Of a stretch of 64,000 nucleotides of DNA, positions 7,971 through 19,300 are shown in pieces (the first letter of the stretch is position 1; each line of letters opens with the position of its first letter). Location: contig NZ_WWNE01000003.1 of the NCBI RefSeq assembly GCF_009909615.1, forward strand, positions 347,183-411,182. The letters run 5' to 3'. The position numbers and the translations under genes are program-made. Below the pieces are notes generated by a model. That model was not told the origin of the DNA. It saw only the letters and a list, made by a program, of their open reading frames with translations, and did not search any database. Source of the stretch: Acidiluteibacter ferrifornacis. GTDB lineage: Bacteria; Bacteroidota; Bacteroidia; Flavobacteriales_E; Vicingaceae.

Positions 7971-8972
7971 TTGAAAAAACACATCCTCACCTTTCTAAAG
8001 TTAGCCATCCCGTTGGCCTTTGGAGTGTTTCTAATTTGGTATGTATACAATGGACTAACACTAGAAGAAAGAGACAATTTATCATACTCATTCACTCATG
8101 CCAACTATTTTGTACTTATACTTTCCGTACTTTTTGGAATTTTAAGTCACGTTTCTCGTGCTATTCGATGGAAATATACTATCGAGCCATTGGGGAAAAC
8201 TCCAGGGTTTTGGAATAGCTTTTTCACGGTGATGATTGGGTACATAGCCAATTTGGCCTTTCCCAGATTAGGTGAAATTACTCGTCCAGGACTTTTGGCA
8301 AAATATGAAGGAATACCATTTCACAAACTACTTGGAACCATTGTAGCAGAGCGTGTTGCTGATTTGATAATTCTAGCTTTAATTACTATTTCAGTTATCT
8401 TTATGGAATTGGATATGCTTAGAGACCTATTGTCAGAAACAATAGCTCAAGGAGGTGATAAGTTTTCAGTGGAGAAATTAATTTTGTTTGGGTCGATTTT
8501 ATTTATTGGTGGAGGTGTCTTTCTTTTTCTTTTAATGTCTAAATCTAAAAATCCAATTCTTGTAAAAATTAGAGAATTATTTAAAGGGGTTCTAGAAGGA
8601 GTGAAGTCAATCGCTACTATGAAGAAGAAGGGGTTATTTTTATTGCATACCGCTTTTATTTGGATCATGTACTTGGCGATGCACTATGTGTGTTTTTTCG
8701 CTTTGTCTGATACTGCAGATGTACCCATTGCAGGAGTATTAGCGTCTTTTGTTTTAGGAGGACTTTCGATAGTTTTTGTTCAGGGAGGAATTGGAGTTTA
8801 CCCCATTGCGGTTATGGAAACCTTAACGCTTTATGGTGTAGTAAAAACATCTGCTTTGGCTTTAGGTTGGATTATTTGGACGGCACAAACCATGATGATC
8901 ATCGTGTTGGGCGTTATCTCAATTATTATGATTCGTGTTATTAACCAGAAGAAAGATGTTGCGACAGATTGA
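7971..8972 (+). CDS. UPF0104/lysylphosphatidylglycerol synthase TM-region family membrane protein
   Basis: A 333-residue inner-membrane protein with about eight hydrophobic segments. It matches the flippase-like transmembrane domain shared with MprF and the YbhN/AglD group (FPRLGEITRPGLLAKYEGIPFHKLLGTIVAERVADL is the family core; VQGGIGVYPIAVMETL is the second conserved block). It lacks the MprF aminoacyltransferase domain, so a lipid or glycolipid transport role is only suggested. The start is TTG at 7971, five bases after the panD stop, and gives a typical KKHILTFLK amino end. Its 3' end overlaps the next gene by 17 bases, so the genes are probably coupled. Confidence 0.85.
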   Translation: MKKHILTFLKLAIPLAFGVFLIWYVYNGLTLEERDNLSYSFTHANYFVLILSVLFGILSHVSRAIRWKYTIEPLGKTPGFWNSFFTVMIGYIANLAFPRLGEITRPGLLAKYEGIPFHKLLGTIVAERVADLIILALITISVIFMELDMLRDLLSETIAQGGDKFSVEKLILFGSILFIGGGVFLFLLMSKSKNPILVKIRELFKGVLEGVKSIATMKKKGLFLLHTAFIWIMYLAMHYVCFFALSDTADVPIAGVLASFVLGGLSIVFVQGGIGVYPIAVMETLTLYGVVKTSALALGWIIWTAQTMMIIVLGVISIIMIRVINQKKDVATD

Positions 8973-9459
8973 TATTATTTCCAATAAAGTAAAGTCTCTT
9001 GATGACGTTCTAAAATTAGTGAAGGTTTGGAGATTAAAGAATCAGAAAGTAGTTTTTACAAACGGCGTATTTGATATTCTACATCCCGGACACATTTCGT
9101 ACCTAGCTAAGACTAAAGATTTAGGCAATAAGCTCATATTGGGCTTGAACTCAGATTCTTCAGTAAAATTATTGAATAAAGGGCCAAATCGTCCAATACA
9201 AAACGAAAAAGACAGAGCGTTTCTTTTGGCTGCTTTGTCCATGATAGATGCTATTGTTATTTTCAATGAAGAAACGCCTTATGAATTAATAAAAGCAATT
9301 ATCCCTGACGTTTTAGCTAAGGGGGGAGATTACAAGATTGAACAAATTGCAGGTCACGATATCGTGCTAAAGAATGGTGGAAAAGTGGAAATAGTGGATT
9401 TCTTAGATGGACACTCTACTACCTCTATCGAGCAAAAAATAAAGCAATTCAAGGATTAA
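8956..9459 (+). CDS. rfaE2: D-glycero-beta-D-manno-heptose 1-phosphate adenylyltransferase
   Basis: A 167-residue cytidylyltransferase-fold enzyme expected to make ADP-heptose for the lipopolysaccharide inner core. FTNGVFDILHPGHISYLAKTK carries the HxGH nucleotide-binding motif, and GLNSDSSVKLLNKGPNRPI is the RfaE domain II signature. The kinase domain of bifunctional HldE is absent, as is usual for split RfaE2 proteins. I chose the ATG at 8956; a GTG eight codons earlier only deepens the overlap with the preceding membrane-protein gene. It is the last gene of the panC run before a 64-base gap. Confidence 0.93.
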   Translation: MLRQIDIISNKVKSLDDVLKLVKVWRLKNQKVVFTNGVFDILHPGHISYLAKTKDLGNKLILGLNSDSSVKLLNKGPNRPIQNEKDRAFLLAALSMIDAIVIFNEETPYELIKAIIPDVLAKGGDYKIEQIAGHDIVLKNGGKVEIVDFLDGHSTTSIEQKIKQFKD

Positions 9460-9523
9460 TCGATTATAGATTTACACTGCTTTTTCTTAGATTCGTAGGA
9501 TATAACCTCAATTCCTTTTTTCG

Positions 9524-10381
9524 ATGAAAAAGAATTTTCTATTTACCATTACCGTTTTATCTTTTTTCTTGGCATTAAATAATTCGGTTGCTCAAACAAC
9601 ATTAGAGATTGCTACAAATGAGTATAATTCGGAACAGTTCTCAAAAGCTGAATCTACTCTAGAGGCCTATCTTTCAGAACATTCAAAAGACCCTGTTTAT
9701 TTGAAATTGTTAGCTGATGCAAAACACAAACAAGATAAATTTTCAGAGGCTGTAAAACTTTACAGTAAAGCGATCAAGTATGATAGAGAAAATCCCATTC
9801 TATTTTTTAATAGAGGAGCGGCCTATGTTTTTTTAGAGGAATATAAAGAGGCATTGTCAGATATCAATATTGCTATAAAGATGAAACCAGACTCTGCTGA
9901 AATGTATTATTATAAGGGATATTGTTTAGCTGAATTATTTAAATACAATGCAGCAATTGAAGCGTATAATAAGGCCATTTCATTGAAACCAGATTACGCC
10001 GCAGCTATTTATAATAGAGGAGCAGCAAAAGGTGAATTGAATCGTTATGAAGAAGGGATGCAGGATTTTAAAATTGCCTTAGAGAAGGAACCAGAATTGG
10101 TAGATGGACAAATTAATTTAGCATTGAGTTATTTGGGGTTGAAAGAATATGAAGAAGCGATCAAAGGGTTTGATCAAGTAATCGCTTCTAGAGATGCAAA
10201 TTTAGGTAAGGCTTATTTCTATCGTGGAGAGGCAAAATATGAAATAGGAAATAAAGAAGAGGCTTGTTTAGATTATCAGAAAGCATTGAATTTAGGATAT
10301 GAAACTGCGGATGTGAACATTAAAAACCTTTGTGGTTCAAATAAGAAAAGTAAACGAAGAGATATTGATATTACTTTTTAA
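9524..10381 (+). CDS. Secreted TPR-repeat protein
   Basis: A 285-residue protein with a Sec signal peptide (KKNFLFTITVLSFFLAL, cleavage probable after VAQ). About six tandem 34-residue tetratricopeptide repeats follow; the clearest are NPILFFNRGAAYVFLEEYK, SAEMYYYKGYCLAELFKYN and YAAAIYNRGAAKGELNRYE. TPRs act as protein-protein scaffolds. A periplasmic or outer-membrane-facing location is inferred from the signal peptide. The partner is unknown; the gene sits directly before radA with an 11-base gap, which probably reflects shared transcription rather than shared function. Confidence 0.88.
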   Translation: MKKNFLFTITVLSFFLALNNSVAQTTLEIATNEYNSEQFSKAESTLEAYLSEHSKDPVYLKLLADAKHKQDKFSEAVKLYSKAIKYDRENPILFFNRGAAYVFLEEYKEALSDINIAIKMKPDSAEMYYYKGYCLAELFKYNAAIEAYNKAISLKPDYAAAIYNRGAAKGELNRYEEGMQDFKIALEKEPELVDGQINLALSYLGLKEYEEAIKGFDQVIASRDANLGKAYFYRGEAKYEIGNKEEACLDYQKALNLGYETADVNIKNLCGSNKKSKRRDIDITF

Positions 10382-10392
10382 AACAACATAAA

Positions 10393-11763
10393 TTGGCGAA
10401 GTTAAAAAAGGCATTTTTTTGCCAAAATTGTGGCATGCAATCACCTAAATGGGTTGGGAAGTGCACGTCTTGTGGCGAGTGGAATACCTATGTGGAAGAA
10501 ATAATTCAAAAGGAAGCTCCTTCAAATAGTGTAAGTGCTTTAATTACTTCAAAAAAAACGATTAAACCCACCAAAATTACCGAAGTAGTCTTTAACGAGG
10601 AAACAAGGTATCCTTTAACTGATGGTGAATTAAGTAGAGTTTTAGGAGGAGGCCTTGTTCCAGGATCATTGATTTTATTTGCTGGAGAGCCGGGAATTGG
10701 CAAATCGACATTATTGCTTCAACTTGCTATGCAAATGAAAGGAATAAAAATTGTCTATATCTCAGGTGAAGAAAGCGAACAGCAAATTAAAATGAGAGCA
10801 GAGCGTATTGGCTCTCTCAATCAGGAATGTTATCTATTCACGGAAACTTCCATGCAAAACATCTTATTGCATTTAGCCGGACTAGAAGCTGACATCGTTA
10901 TTGTTGACTCTATCCAAACTATTCATTCTCAGTTAATCGAATCTTCGGCCGGTAGTATTTCTCAGATTCGAGAATGTACTGCCGAACTGATGCGATTTGC
11001 AAAGGAAACAGCTACTCCCGTTTTCTTAATAGGCCACATCACCAAAGATGGAAGCATCGCAGGTCCTAAGGTTTTAGAGCATATGGTTGATGTTGTTCTC
11101 CAGTTTGAAGGAGACCGAAACTTTATGTATCGATTACTTCGGGCACAAAAGAATCGTTTTGGATCCACCAATGAGCTCGGAATTTATGAAATGAATAGTA
11201 TGGGACTTATGCCTATTCACAATCCCTCAGAGTTGTTGATTGGGAGTAGAGATGAACCATTAAGTGGGTCGGCAACTGCTGCCACAGTAGAGGGGATTCG
11301 TCCGTTGTTAATTGAGGTTCAAGCACTAGTTAGTAGCGCTGCATATGGAACTCCTCAACGTTCTTCCACTGGTTTTGATTTAAGAAGGTTAAACATGTTG
11401 CTTGCTGTATTAGAAAAGCGATGTGGATTTAGACTAGGAATCAAGGATGTATTTTTAAACATTGCGGGTGGAATACGCGTGGACGATCCCGCAATTGATC
11501 TTGCAGTGATTAGTGCCATTCTATCATCAAGTGAAGACATTCACATTAACTCTAAGTATACCTTTGCTGCTGAGGTAGGCCTATCTGGAGAAATTCGACC
11601 TGTTAGTAAAATTGAGCAGCGAATTATGGAAGGTCAAAAACTAGGCTTTGAGAAGATATTCCTTTCGAAATACAACAAAAAGGGTATCGAACAAAAAAAC
11701 TATAAAATAGAACTTGTTTTTGTAGCTAAAATAGAGCAAGTTTTTGAATTATTATTTGCTTAA
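10393..11763 (+). CDS. radA: DNA repair protein RadA
   Basis: A 456-residue RecA-related helicase that helps branch migration in recombination repair. The N-terminal zinc finger is Cys10-Cys13-Cys24-Cys27. Walker A is GEPGIGKS at residues 98-105. The RadA-specific KNRFG motif follows (KNRFGSTNELG), and a Lon-protease-like domain occupies the C-terminal third. The start is TTG at 10393, giving AKLKKAFFCQNCG, which matches the family's amino end; no better ATG exists upstream. The 3' end touches the deacetylase gene. Confidence 0.97.
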   Translation: MAKLKKAFFCQNCGMQSPKWVGKCTSCGEWNTYVEEIIQKEAPSNSVSALITSKKTIKPTKITEVVFNEETRYPLTDGELSRVLGGGLVPGSLILFAGEPGIGKSTLLLQLAMQMKGIKIVYISGEESEQQIKMRAERIGSLNQECYLFTETSMQNILLHLAGLEADIVIVDSIQTIHSQLIESSAGSISQIRECTAELMRFAKETATPVFLIGHITKDGSIAGPKVLEHMVDVVLQFEGDRNFMYRLLRAQKNRFGSTNELGIYEMNSMGLMPIHNPSELLIGSRDEPLSGSATAATVEGIRPLLIEVQALVSSAAYGTPQRSSTGFDLRRLNMLLAVLEKRCGFRLGIKDVFLNIAGGIRVDDPAIDLAVISAILSSSEDIHINSKYTFAAEVGLSGEIRPVSKIEQRIMEGQKLGFEKIFLSKYNKKGIEQKNYKIELVFVAKIEQVFELLFA

Positions 11764-11764
11764 A

Positions 11765-12379
11765 ATGATTGCTAACATCCCAAAAGTATTAAAGAAAATT
11801 TACCCGCTACTCAATTGGGATGAAACTCCTGATGGGAATGAAGTTTTCTTGACCTTTGATGATGGACCTATTCCTGAAGTCACTCCATGGGTATTGGAAA
11901 AGTTAAAAGAGTACGACGTTAAGGCCACTTTTTTCTGTATTGGGGATAATGTTTTAAAGCATCCTAAAATCTACCAAAGAATCTTAGATGAAGGTCATGC
12001 AGTAGGAAACCATACTCACAAACACCTGAAGGGTTGGAACACAGACGATGGAACTTACCTAAAGGATATTGAAAATGCAGGTGAATTTATTTCATCAAAT
12101 TTATTCAGACCTCCATATGGTCGAATTAAAAAGTCTCAAATAAAACTAATTCAATCACTAAATTATCATATTATTATGTGGTCGATTTTAAGTGGAGATT
12201 ACAACAAAAATAGATCACCTGAGGCATGCTTTAATAATGTAAAAAGGAACTTAAAGCCAGGTTCGGTAGTTGTTTTTCATGACAGTATAAAAGCTGATAA
12301 TAATATGAGATACGCTCTAGAGAAAACATTAATCTTTATGAGAGAAAATAATTTTAAAGGTGTATCTATTAAGCGCTAG
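11765..12379 (+). CDS. Polysaccharide deacetylase (NodB domain) without signal peptide
   Basis: A 204-residue protein consisting of one NodB/CE4 domain. The metal-binding motifs are present: TFDDGP (first Asp), NHTHKH (the H-x3-H pair) and RPPYG. A late VVFHDS motif supplies the catalytic His. Family members remove N-acetyl groups from chitin-like, peptidoglycan or lipopolysaccharide sugars. No signal peptide or transmembrane segment is visible, which is unusual for enzymes acting on the wall and leaves the substrate open. I chose the ATG at 11765, one base after the radA stop; the frame extends seven codons further up, inside radA. Confidence 0.87.
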   Translation: MIANIPKVLKKIYPLLNWDETPDGNEVFLTFDDGPIPEVTPWVLEKLKEYDVKATFFCIGDNVLKHPKIYQRILDEGHAVGNHTHKHLKGWNTDDGTYLKDIENAGEFISSNLFRPPYGRIKKSQIKLIQSLNYHIIMWSILSGDYNKNRSPEACFNNVKRNLKPGSVVVFHDSIKADNNMRYALEKTLIFMRENNFKGVSIKR

Positions 12380-12380
12380 A

Positions 12381-13298
12381 TTATTCGGTCGGCACTTTTT
12401 TTACTCCTGTTTCATTAAATCTAATCCCTATCATTAACTCGTGCGAGCCAGTACTATAAGTCGCAATACTAGACTGAATAAAATCATAAGAATAGCCAAT
12501 GGATAATGTGTTATTCATCGTATAACCTACTAATAAAGCTAAAGCGTCTGTTTTGCGATAAGAGAGTCCTGCCCACAACATATCATTATACGTCGCTTTT
12601 AAAGTAAATTCATACTGTAAAGGAAGCGGTTTTACATACCTCAAAACCGCTCCTGGGTCTAAAGTGAACTTTTCATTGATCTCATATTTATAGCCGGCCA
12701 TTAAGAAATAATGGTCAGCAATTTTTCCAGATCGTATTGGAGTGTCATCATATTTTAGATCACTTTTTATTAATTGCGGTGCTGATCCACCAAAATAGAA
12801 ATTGTTACCATATAGATAAAAGCTGAAGCCAACATCTGGTTTTAAAGTCGACTGCAAACTATTGTTAAACGCATTATCATTATCATTTTCAAGTATAATC
12901 TCAGATCCATCTAATGTATACTGAACGACGCCTGCATTTGCGGCTAATGAAAGTTTAATATTAGTTCCTAATTGAATATGATAGGCATATGCTAAATTAA
13001 AACCAGTACGCTTTGTTGGGCCTGTAACATCTACAAATACATACCCACCAACTCCCATGTTTTCTTTACTAAGAGGTCCATTAACACCTAAAGTAAAGGT
13101 CCGTGGAGCGTCTGTAATTCCTTCCCACTGATACCTATTGTTGGATTTTGCCTCAAAATAAGACTTTGAACCCGCAACAGCAGGATTCATTATAAAATCG
13201 TTTAATTGATATTGGGTAAACTGAGGCATTTGCTGACCAAACGCCTCAGTACATATACCAATACCTAGAATAAAGAGGATACTTAAATATTTTTTCAT
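12381..13298 (-). CDS. PorP/SprF family type IX secretion system membrane protein
   Basis: A 305-residue outer-membrane beta-barrel protein with signal peptide MKKYLSILFILGIGI, cleaved near FGQ. QMPQFTQYQLNDFIMNPAVAGSK is the family's amino-terminal hallmark (NPAVAG), and the rest alternates beta-strand-like segments ending MIGIRFNE. In Flavobacterium johnsoniae, SprF is encoded right after sprB and is needed to export it. Here the gene starts two bases after the giant SprB-repeat gene stops, so it is very probably its dedicated export or attachment partner. Its 3' end is one base from the convergent deacetylase stop. Confidence 0.93.
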   Translation of the reverse strand: MKKYLSILFILGIGICTEAFGQQMPQFTQYQLNDFIMNPAVAGSKSYFEAKSNNRYQWEGITDAPRTFTLGVNGPLSKENMGVGGYVFVDVTGPTKRTGFNLAYAYHIQLGTNIKLSLAANAGVVQYTLDGSEIILENDNDNAFNNSLQSTLKPDVGFSFYLYGNNFYFGGSAPQLIKSDLKYDDTPIRSGKIADHYFLMAGYKYEINEKFTLDPGAVLRYVKPLPLQYEFTLKATYNDMLWAGLSYRKTDALALLVGYTMNNTLSIGYSYDFIQSSIATYSTGSHELMIGIRFNETGVKKVPTE

Positions 13299-13300
13299 AA

Positions 13301-16300
13301 TTATCTTATTATCGTAATTGGTCCTGTCATTGGTTCAAATTGAGGATCATTTAAATCAATGATGTAGTAATAGGTTCCACTTGGTAGTGCCTCCCCTTTG
13401 TATGTTCCGTCCCACGGTTTAGTATACCCGTTGGATTCAAAGATATTTTCACCCCATCGGTTGAAAATTGTAACGGTAGTGTTTGGGAAATCTGCAATAA
13501 AGTATAAGTTCCAAACATCGTTAGTTCCGTCACCATTAGGAGTAAATCCAGTTGGGAATGTTATCGGCTCTTGATAGATAACCTTCATAGAATCACTTCC
13601 AATACATCCATTTGTATCTGTTACATATAACGTATAGGTAATCGTTTCTCGCGTATCAGAAGTTGGATTGGCGATGGTTGAGTCGCTTAGGTTAATACCC
13701 GGCACCCATAGGTATTTATAGGTTGCATTTTCACCTTGAATATCAATCTGAGCAATTTCATCATCAAAGATTCTAACATTTCTTCCCGCGTCAATTATTG
13801 GACTAGGGGTAACCTGAATTGTTTTAATTGCTGTATCATTACATCCCAAACCGTTAGTTGCGATCAATGCGAATTGATACATTCCTAATGAACGCTCAAA
13901 TGTAGTATCCAATGAAGTTGTGAATAGATTGAATGATGGGTAATTATACCAATCTGCATCTACAACTCCAGTCCCTAATGTAGCTCCTTTCAAGACAATA
14001 TTACCATAATCACAAATTACAGAGTCTGCACCAGGTAATGCAACTACTGTGTCTTGTGCAGCAATAAACACTGTATCAACAAACTCGCAGTTATTAGCGT
14101 CAGTTATGGTAACTAAGTTTGGCCCAAAACATAGCCCGGTAACAATATTTGAAGATTGTCCTCCACTCCATGAAATACTATAAGGGCTTATTCCTCCTGC
14201 TACGGAAATTTCTGCTGTTCCTTCACAGTTGCTACTACATGTTACATCTGTTTTAGAAACCACAGTCATCACAATAGGACTAGGAGCAGTAATAGTTGCG
14301 TTAGTAGTTGCAGAACATCCATTGTCATCAGTAACAACCACATTATATGTTCCTGCACACAAACTAGTTGCAGTGTTAGCAGTTTGGTTATTCGGGTCAT
14401 CCCATACAAACTGATATGGTAAAGTTCCTCCGATTGCATTTATAGAGACTTGACCATCACAGTTTGTGGCACAATTCATATTACTAACGACCGGCTGAGT
14501 TAAAATTAGTGGAGAAGGTTCATTAATATCGATTGTTTCGTAATATTTACATCCATCAGGAATGGTTGTTAGCTCTAAAGTATATCTCCCCGGACACAAC
14601 CCTGACGCGTCTGAATTTACTGCAGCTACTGCAGAACTATTTGCATCGAACCATTGGTAGTCAACTAGTGCTGAAGTTATGTTTGCTGTAAGTGTTCCAT
14701 CGCAACTTCCGAAGCAACTCACATCGGTTGCGGTTGGTACAGGATTAATTGGAATTGTTGTATTTGAAACAACAAATGTGAAAGTCTGTATACAGCCATT
14801 CGCATCGGAGATATCTACTGAATAGCTACCAGCACATAGGCCATCTACGTAATTGGTATCAGGTAATACTATTGGTCCCCAATTAAATGAATAAGGTGCC
14901 GTTCCTCCGGTCACATTCAATAATATTGAACCATCACAAGGGAAATTATTACATGTCGCAGGTGTTATTGTACTATTCAATACAAGTTCGTTTGGTTCAT
15001 CAACAACTACATTTGCTACTCTCATACAACCGTTTGCATCTATTATTTGTACAAAGTATGAACCCGCACATAGGTTATTTAATGTGCTAGTCGTTGCTCC
15101 ATTATGAGGCCAGAAGTATGAATATGGTGCAGTACCTCCAATTGGAGTTACGGTTGCTGTTCCATCACATGTATTTCTACAAGTGGCATCAGTCACACTA
15201 ATAATTTCGTTACTTGGACCTCCTGCATTATTGATATTAATATTAAAAGTTTCAGCACATCCATTGGCATCTCTCACATTCAAAACATAGATTCCCGCGC
15301 ATAAGTTCACTGCTTTTGTGCTATCTGATCCGTTACTCCATGTATATTGATAGGGAGCTGTTCCTCCTGATATAGTTACTTCTGCATTACCATCACACAA
15401 TCCGCATGCAGCATCATTGGTATTAAAGTTTGCAGTTATTGCTTGAGGAGATGAAATAGTATAGGTTTCGAATGTTATACATCCATTTGCATCTGTTACT
15501 CTAACAGTATATGAACCAGCGCTAAGACTAGTAATATCTTCGAATGTTAAACCATTAGGAGACCATAAATAGCGATAAGGTGCTGTACCTCCAGATACAC
15601 TAATGAATATCTCACCATCATTTAAGCCGTTACATGAAATATTTGTTGTAGAGTCCAGAGTTACAGATGGTCCATTTGTATTGGATAGACTATAAGTGAA
15701 AAAGTCTTCACAACTTGAATTATCTCTAACCCTTAAAGTATAACTTCCTGCTGCTAAACCCGTAATTACAGGGTTAGTTTGACCAACCAACAAAGTATTA
15801 GCTCCGTCAAACCACTGTAAAGAATATGGACTTGAACCTCCATTAATCGTGGCAGTTATACTTCCATTAGCTAATCCGCAGTCTGGATCAACAGAAGTAA
15901 ATGAAACTGCCACAGCTTGTGGTGACCCTACAGTTACTGTAGTTGAAAGGTCACATCCATTAGCATCAAATATTTGTACATTATAAGTACCAACACACAA
16001 TCCGGTAACATTTGCAGTTCCTTGCCCCGAACCAGGTGCTGGTGACCACACATATCTGTAGGGAGCAGTTCCTCCTATAGCATTAGCAGTAGCAGTACCG
16101 TCACAGCTATTAGCACATGTAGCATCAGTTGAAGTAGCAGTTAAGCTAAGTGGGTTTGGGGAACCTACAGCAATGGTTTCTATTGTAACACATCCAACTC
16201 CATTATCAACTTGTACATAGTAGTTACCTGCGCATAGGTTGATTGCTGTATTTGTAGTTTGACCTATTGTTAATCCAGTTGCACCATCGAACCATTCAAT

Positions 16301-19300
16301 TGAACAAGTCGGGCTTGAACAAGTGAAGCTTGCTGTTGCGGTTCCGTCACATGATCCAATACACGATTCATTAGTAGAACTCATAGTAACCACTTCTCCT
16401 CCAAAATCACTTATTGGGATAATAAATCTATTGGTGCAATTTGTATTTTGATCGGTTACTTCTACTGAATATAATCCTGCACAACGGTTAATGATTGATT
16501 GAGAAGTTACGCCTAGCGGAGTACCTATATTATCAAACCAATCATAGGTGAACGGACCTGCGCCCGAAGGCGTTACTGTTGCTGTACCACTACAAACATC
16601 ACAAGTACTAGGTGTTGAACTGGTAGTTGCCAAAATTGGTGCATCTTCAGTTATGATGACCTGGTCAGTTATTTGACAACCATTGTCATCAGTAATTGTT
16701 ACGGTATATGTTCCCGCACATAAATTTTTAATAGTATCAGTTGTTAACGAATTAGACCATACATAGCTATAAGGAGCTACACCATTAATTGGGGTAACCG
16801 AAGCTACTCCATCACAACTTCCGTTACAAGTTGCATCTATCTTCGCAATTCCTGAGCTTATTGCAAGAGGCTCTGTGATTGTAATATTTAAAGTAGTATC
16901 ACAACCGCCATTATCAGAAATAACCACCGAATATGTGCCAGCACATAGCCCATTAGCATTTGGAGTCCCCTGACCATTCGGAGGAACAGGTGTCCAAACA
17001 TAAGTGTATGCTGATCCATTACCACCGGTTGGTGCTAAGGATATTGTTCCATTGCAATCACCATTACATTTAGCATTTGCAACAACTTCATTAGGTAATA
17101 TTTTTATTGAATTGGAGATATTGAATTGTACAATTGTATCACATCCATTGACAAGATCTTCTATTAGTACTTCTATTGGTCCTGCACATAATCCTGTTGC
17201 CGTATTATTACCTTGTCCATTCGCAGGCACTGGAGTCCATGTGTAGTTATATGTCCCTGAACCGCCAGTAGGAATAACTGTGGCCGTTCCATCACATGTT
17301 GCTCCACAACTCACATTGGTAAAATTATCATTAGGAATGATTTGGAACTGTGTTCCCACAGTATTACTAGCTGTAAAAGTACACCCTGAACCGTCAGTCA
17401 CTGTCACGTTATAAGTGCCACTGCAAAGACCATTTAATGAAGAGTTTCCTTGCTGACCAGCAGGGACAGGACTCCAATTATATGAATAGGGAGGATTGAA
17501 TGATGCGGCCGGTATGGATACAGATGCTTCCCCATCACAAGAATTATCACAAGTCTCAGGAATAGTATTCATTGTAACTACATATGATCCACCTAGAACT
17601 GCATTTATTGTAGTCGTTATTGAACAATTATTATTATCTGTAATCGTTACGGTGTAAGTCCCTACACATAAGTTCTTAATTGTATCTGTAGTAGCCGTCG
17701 TAGACCAAAAGTAGGTGTATGGCCCATTTCCACCAGTAGGAGCAACAAATGCAGTTGCATCACAAATAGTTGCAGCAGCACAGCTAACAGGAGTAGATCC
17801 GGGATTAGCGATGATCTGAGTTGGAGTTCCAACAGAAACTGTATCATATGCTTTACAACCAGCTATAGCAGTAACCTCTACTATGTAAATTCCTGAAGCT
17901 AAATTAGTAGCCGTGGCAGTTGTCTGTCCGATTGGGACCCCTGTATTATTTAACCATTCAACTGTACAACTTACACCTGGATTACATGGCCCAGTTACTG
18001 TAGCTGTTCCATCTGAGAATCCAAAGCAAGAAACATCAGTGGCAGAAGTTGATATCACAGGTGCATTATTATCTACAACTATTACTGAGGCGGTATCCAA
18101 ACAACCAAAAGCATCTCTAGTAACTACGTTATAGACTCCTGCACATAAATTGTTTGCGATTGATCCCGTCTGCCCAATCGGACCAAAAGAAGCGTCGAAC
18201 CAAGTATATGTGTATCCTGGTGTCCCACCAGATGGAGTAGCTGTAGCTGTACCATTACATACCAAGCAGTTGGAATTGGTTGAAGTAGTGTTAACCAATA
18301 TATCACTTGGAGATACCAAAGTGTAGCTTATAGAGGTGTCACAACCATTCGCGTCTGATATAGTTAAATCATAAGTGCCATCACATAATCCTGATGCGAT
18401 ACTATTTCCTTGACCGTTTGCTGGAACAGGACTCCAAGTATATGTGTAAGGAGCAGTTCCACCTGCTAGATTAAATATTTCAATAGAACCATTGCAGTCT
18501 CCAAAGCAGTTATTATTAAAAATGGTATCAACAAAGGTAAAATTAGATCTCGGGGTAATGGTAAATGAATTAGTAGCGATACAAGAACTATCATCTGTTA
18601 CAGTAACAGTATAGGTTCCGGCAGACAAATTAGAAATTGAAGAATTTGTACTAAAAGTTGACCATAAATAGCTATATGGAGGAATTCCTCCGGACACTGA
18701 AGCAGCAATAGCACCATCCGCGGTCCCATTGCAACTCGTATTGGTTATTGTCCCCCCTATTGTAATCGCATTAGGTTCCGTTATTGTAATCGTCGTATCC
18801 TTAAAACATCCATTATCATCAGTTATAGTAACCGTATAAACACCAGCGGATAGATTATCTGCAATACCTGTAGTGGAAGTCGTATTTGACCAAGAGTAGC
18901 TATAAGGTGTTGTTCCATTTATTCCCGAAACTTCTATATAACCATCGTTCCCACCATTACATTTTACCATTCTTATGGAATCAAGTGATACAAAAATGGA
19001 GATTCCGTCCTGAACAACTGCACTATCTCTGGTTGTACATCCATTGCCATCGGTCACTGTAACATAATACTTTCCAGAGGTTAGCCCTGATATGGACTGA
19101 GTAGTGAATGTATTTGACCAAAGGAAAGTATATCCAGGGGCTGTTGGTCTAGGTGTTCCTCCATTTGGAGTTACAGTTGCTGTACCGTCTGCAAAACCAC
19201 TACAAGTTGCATCAGTCGAATTGGTGACAGTGGTTAATTGGGTAGGTTCTGTAATCGTGTAAGTTAAATTGGTGTCACAACCATTTCCATCTACGATATT

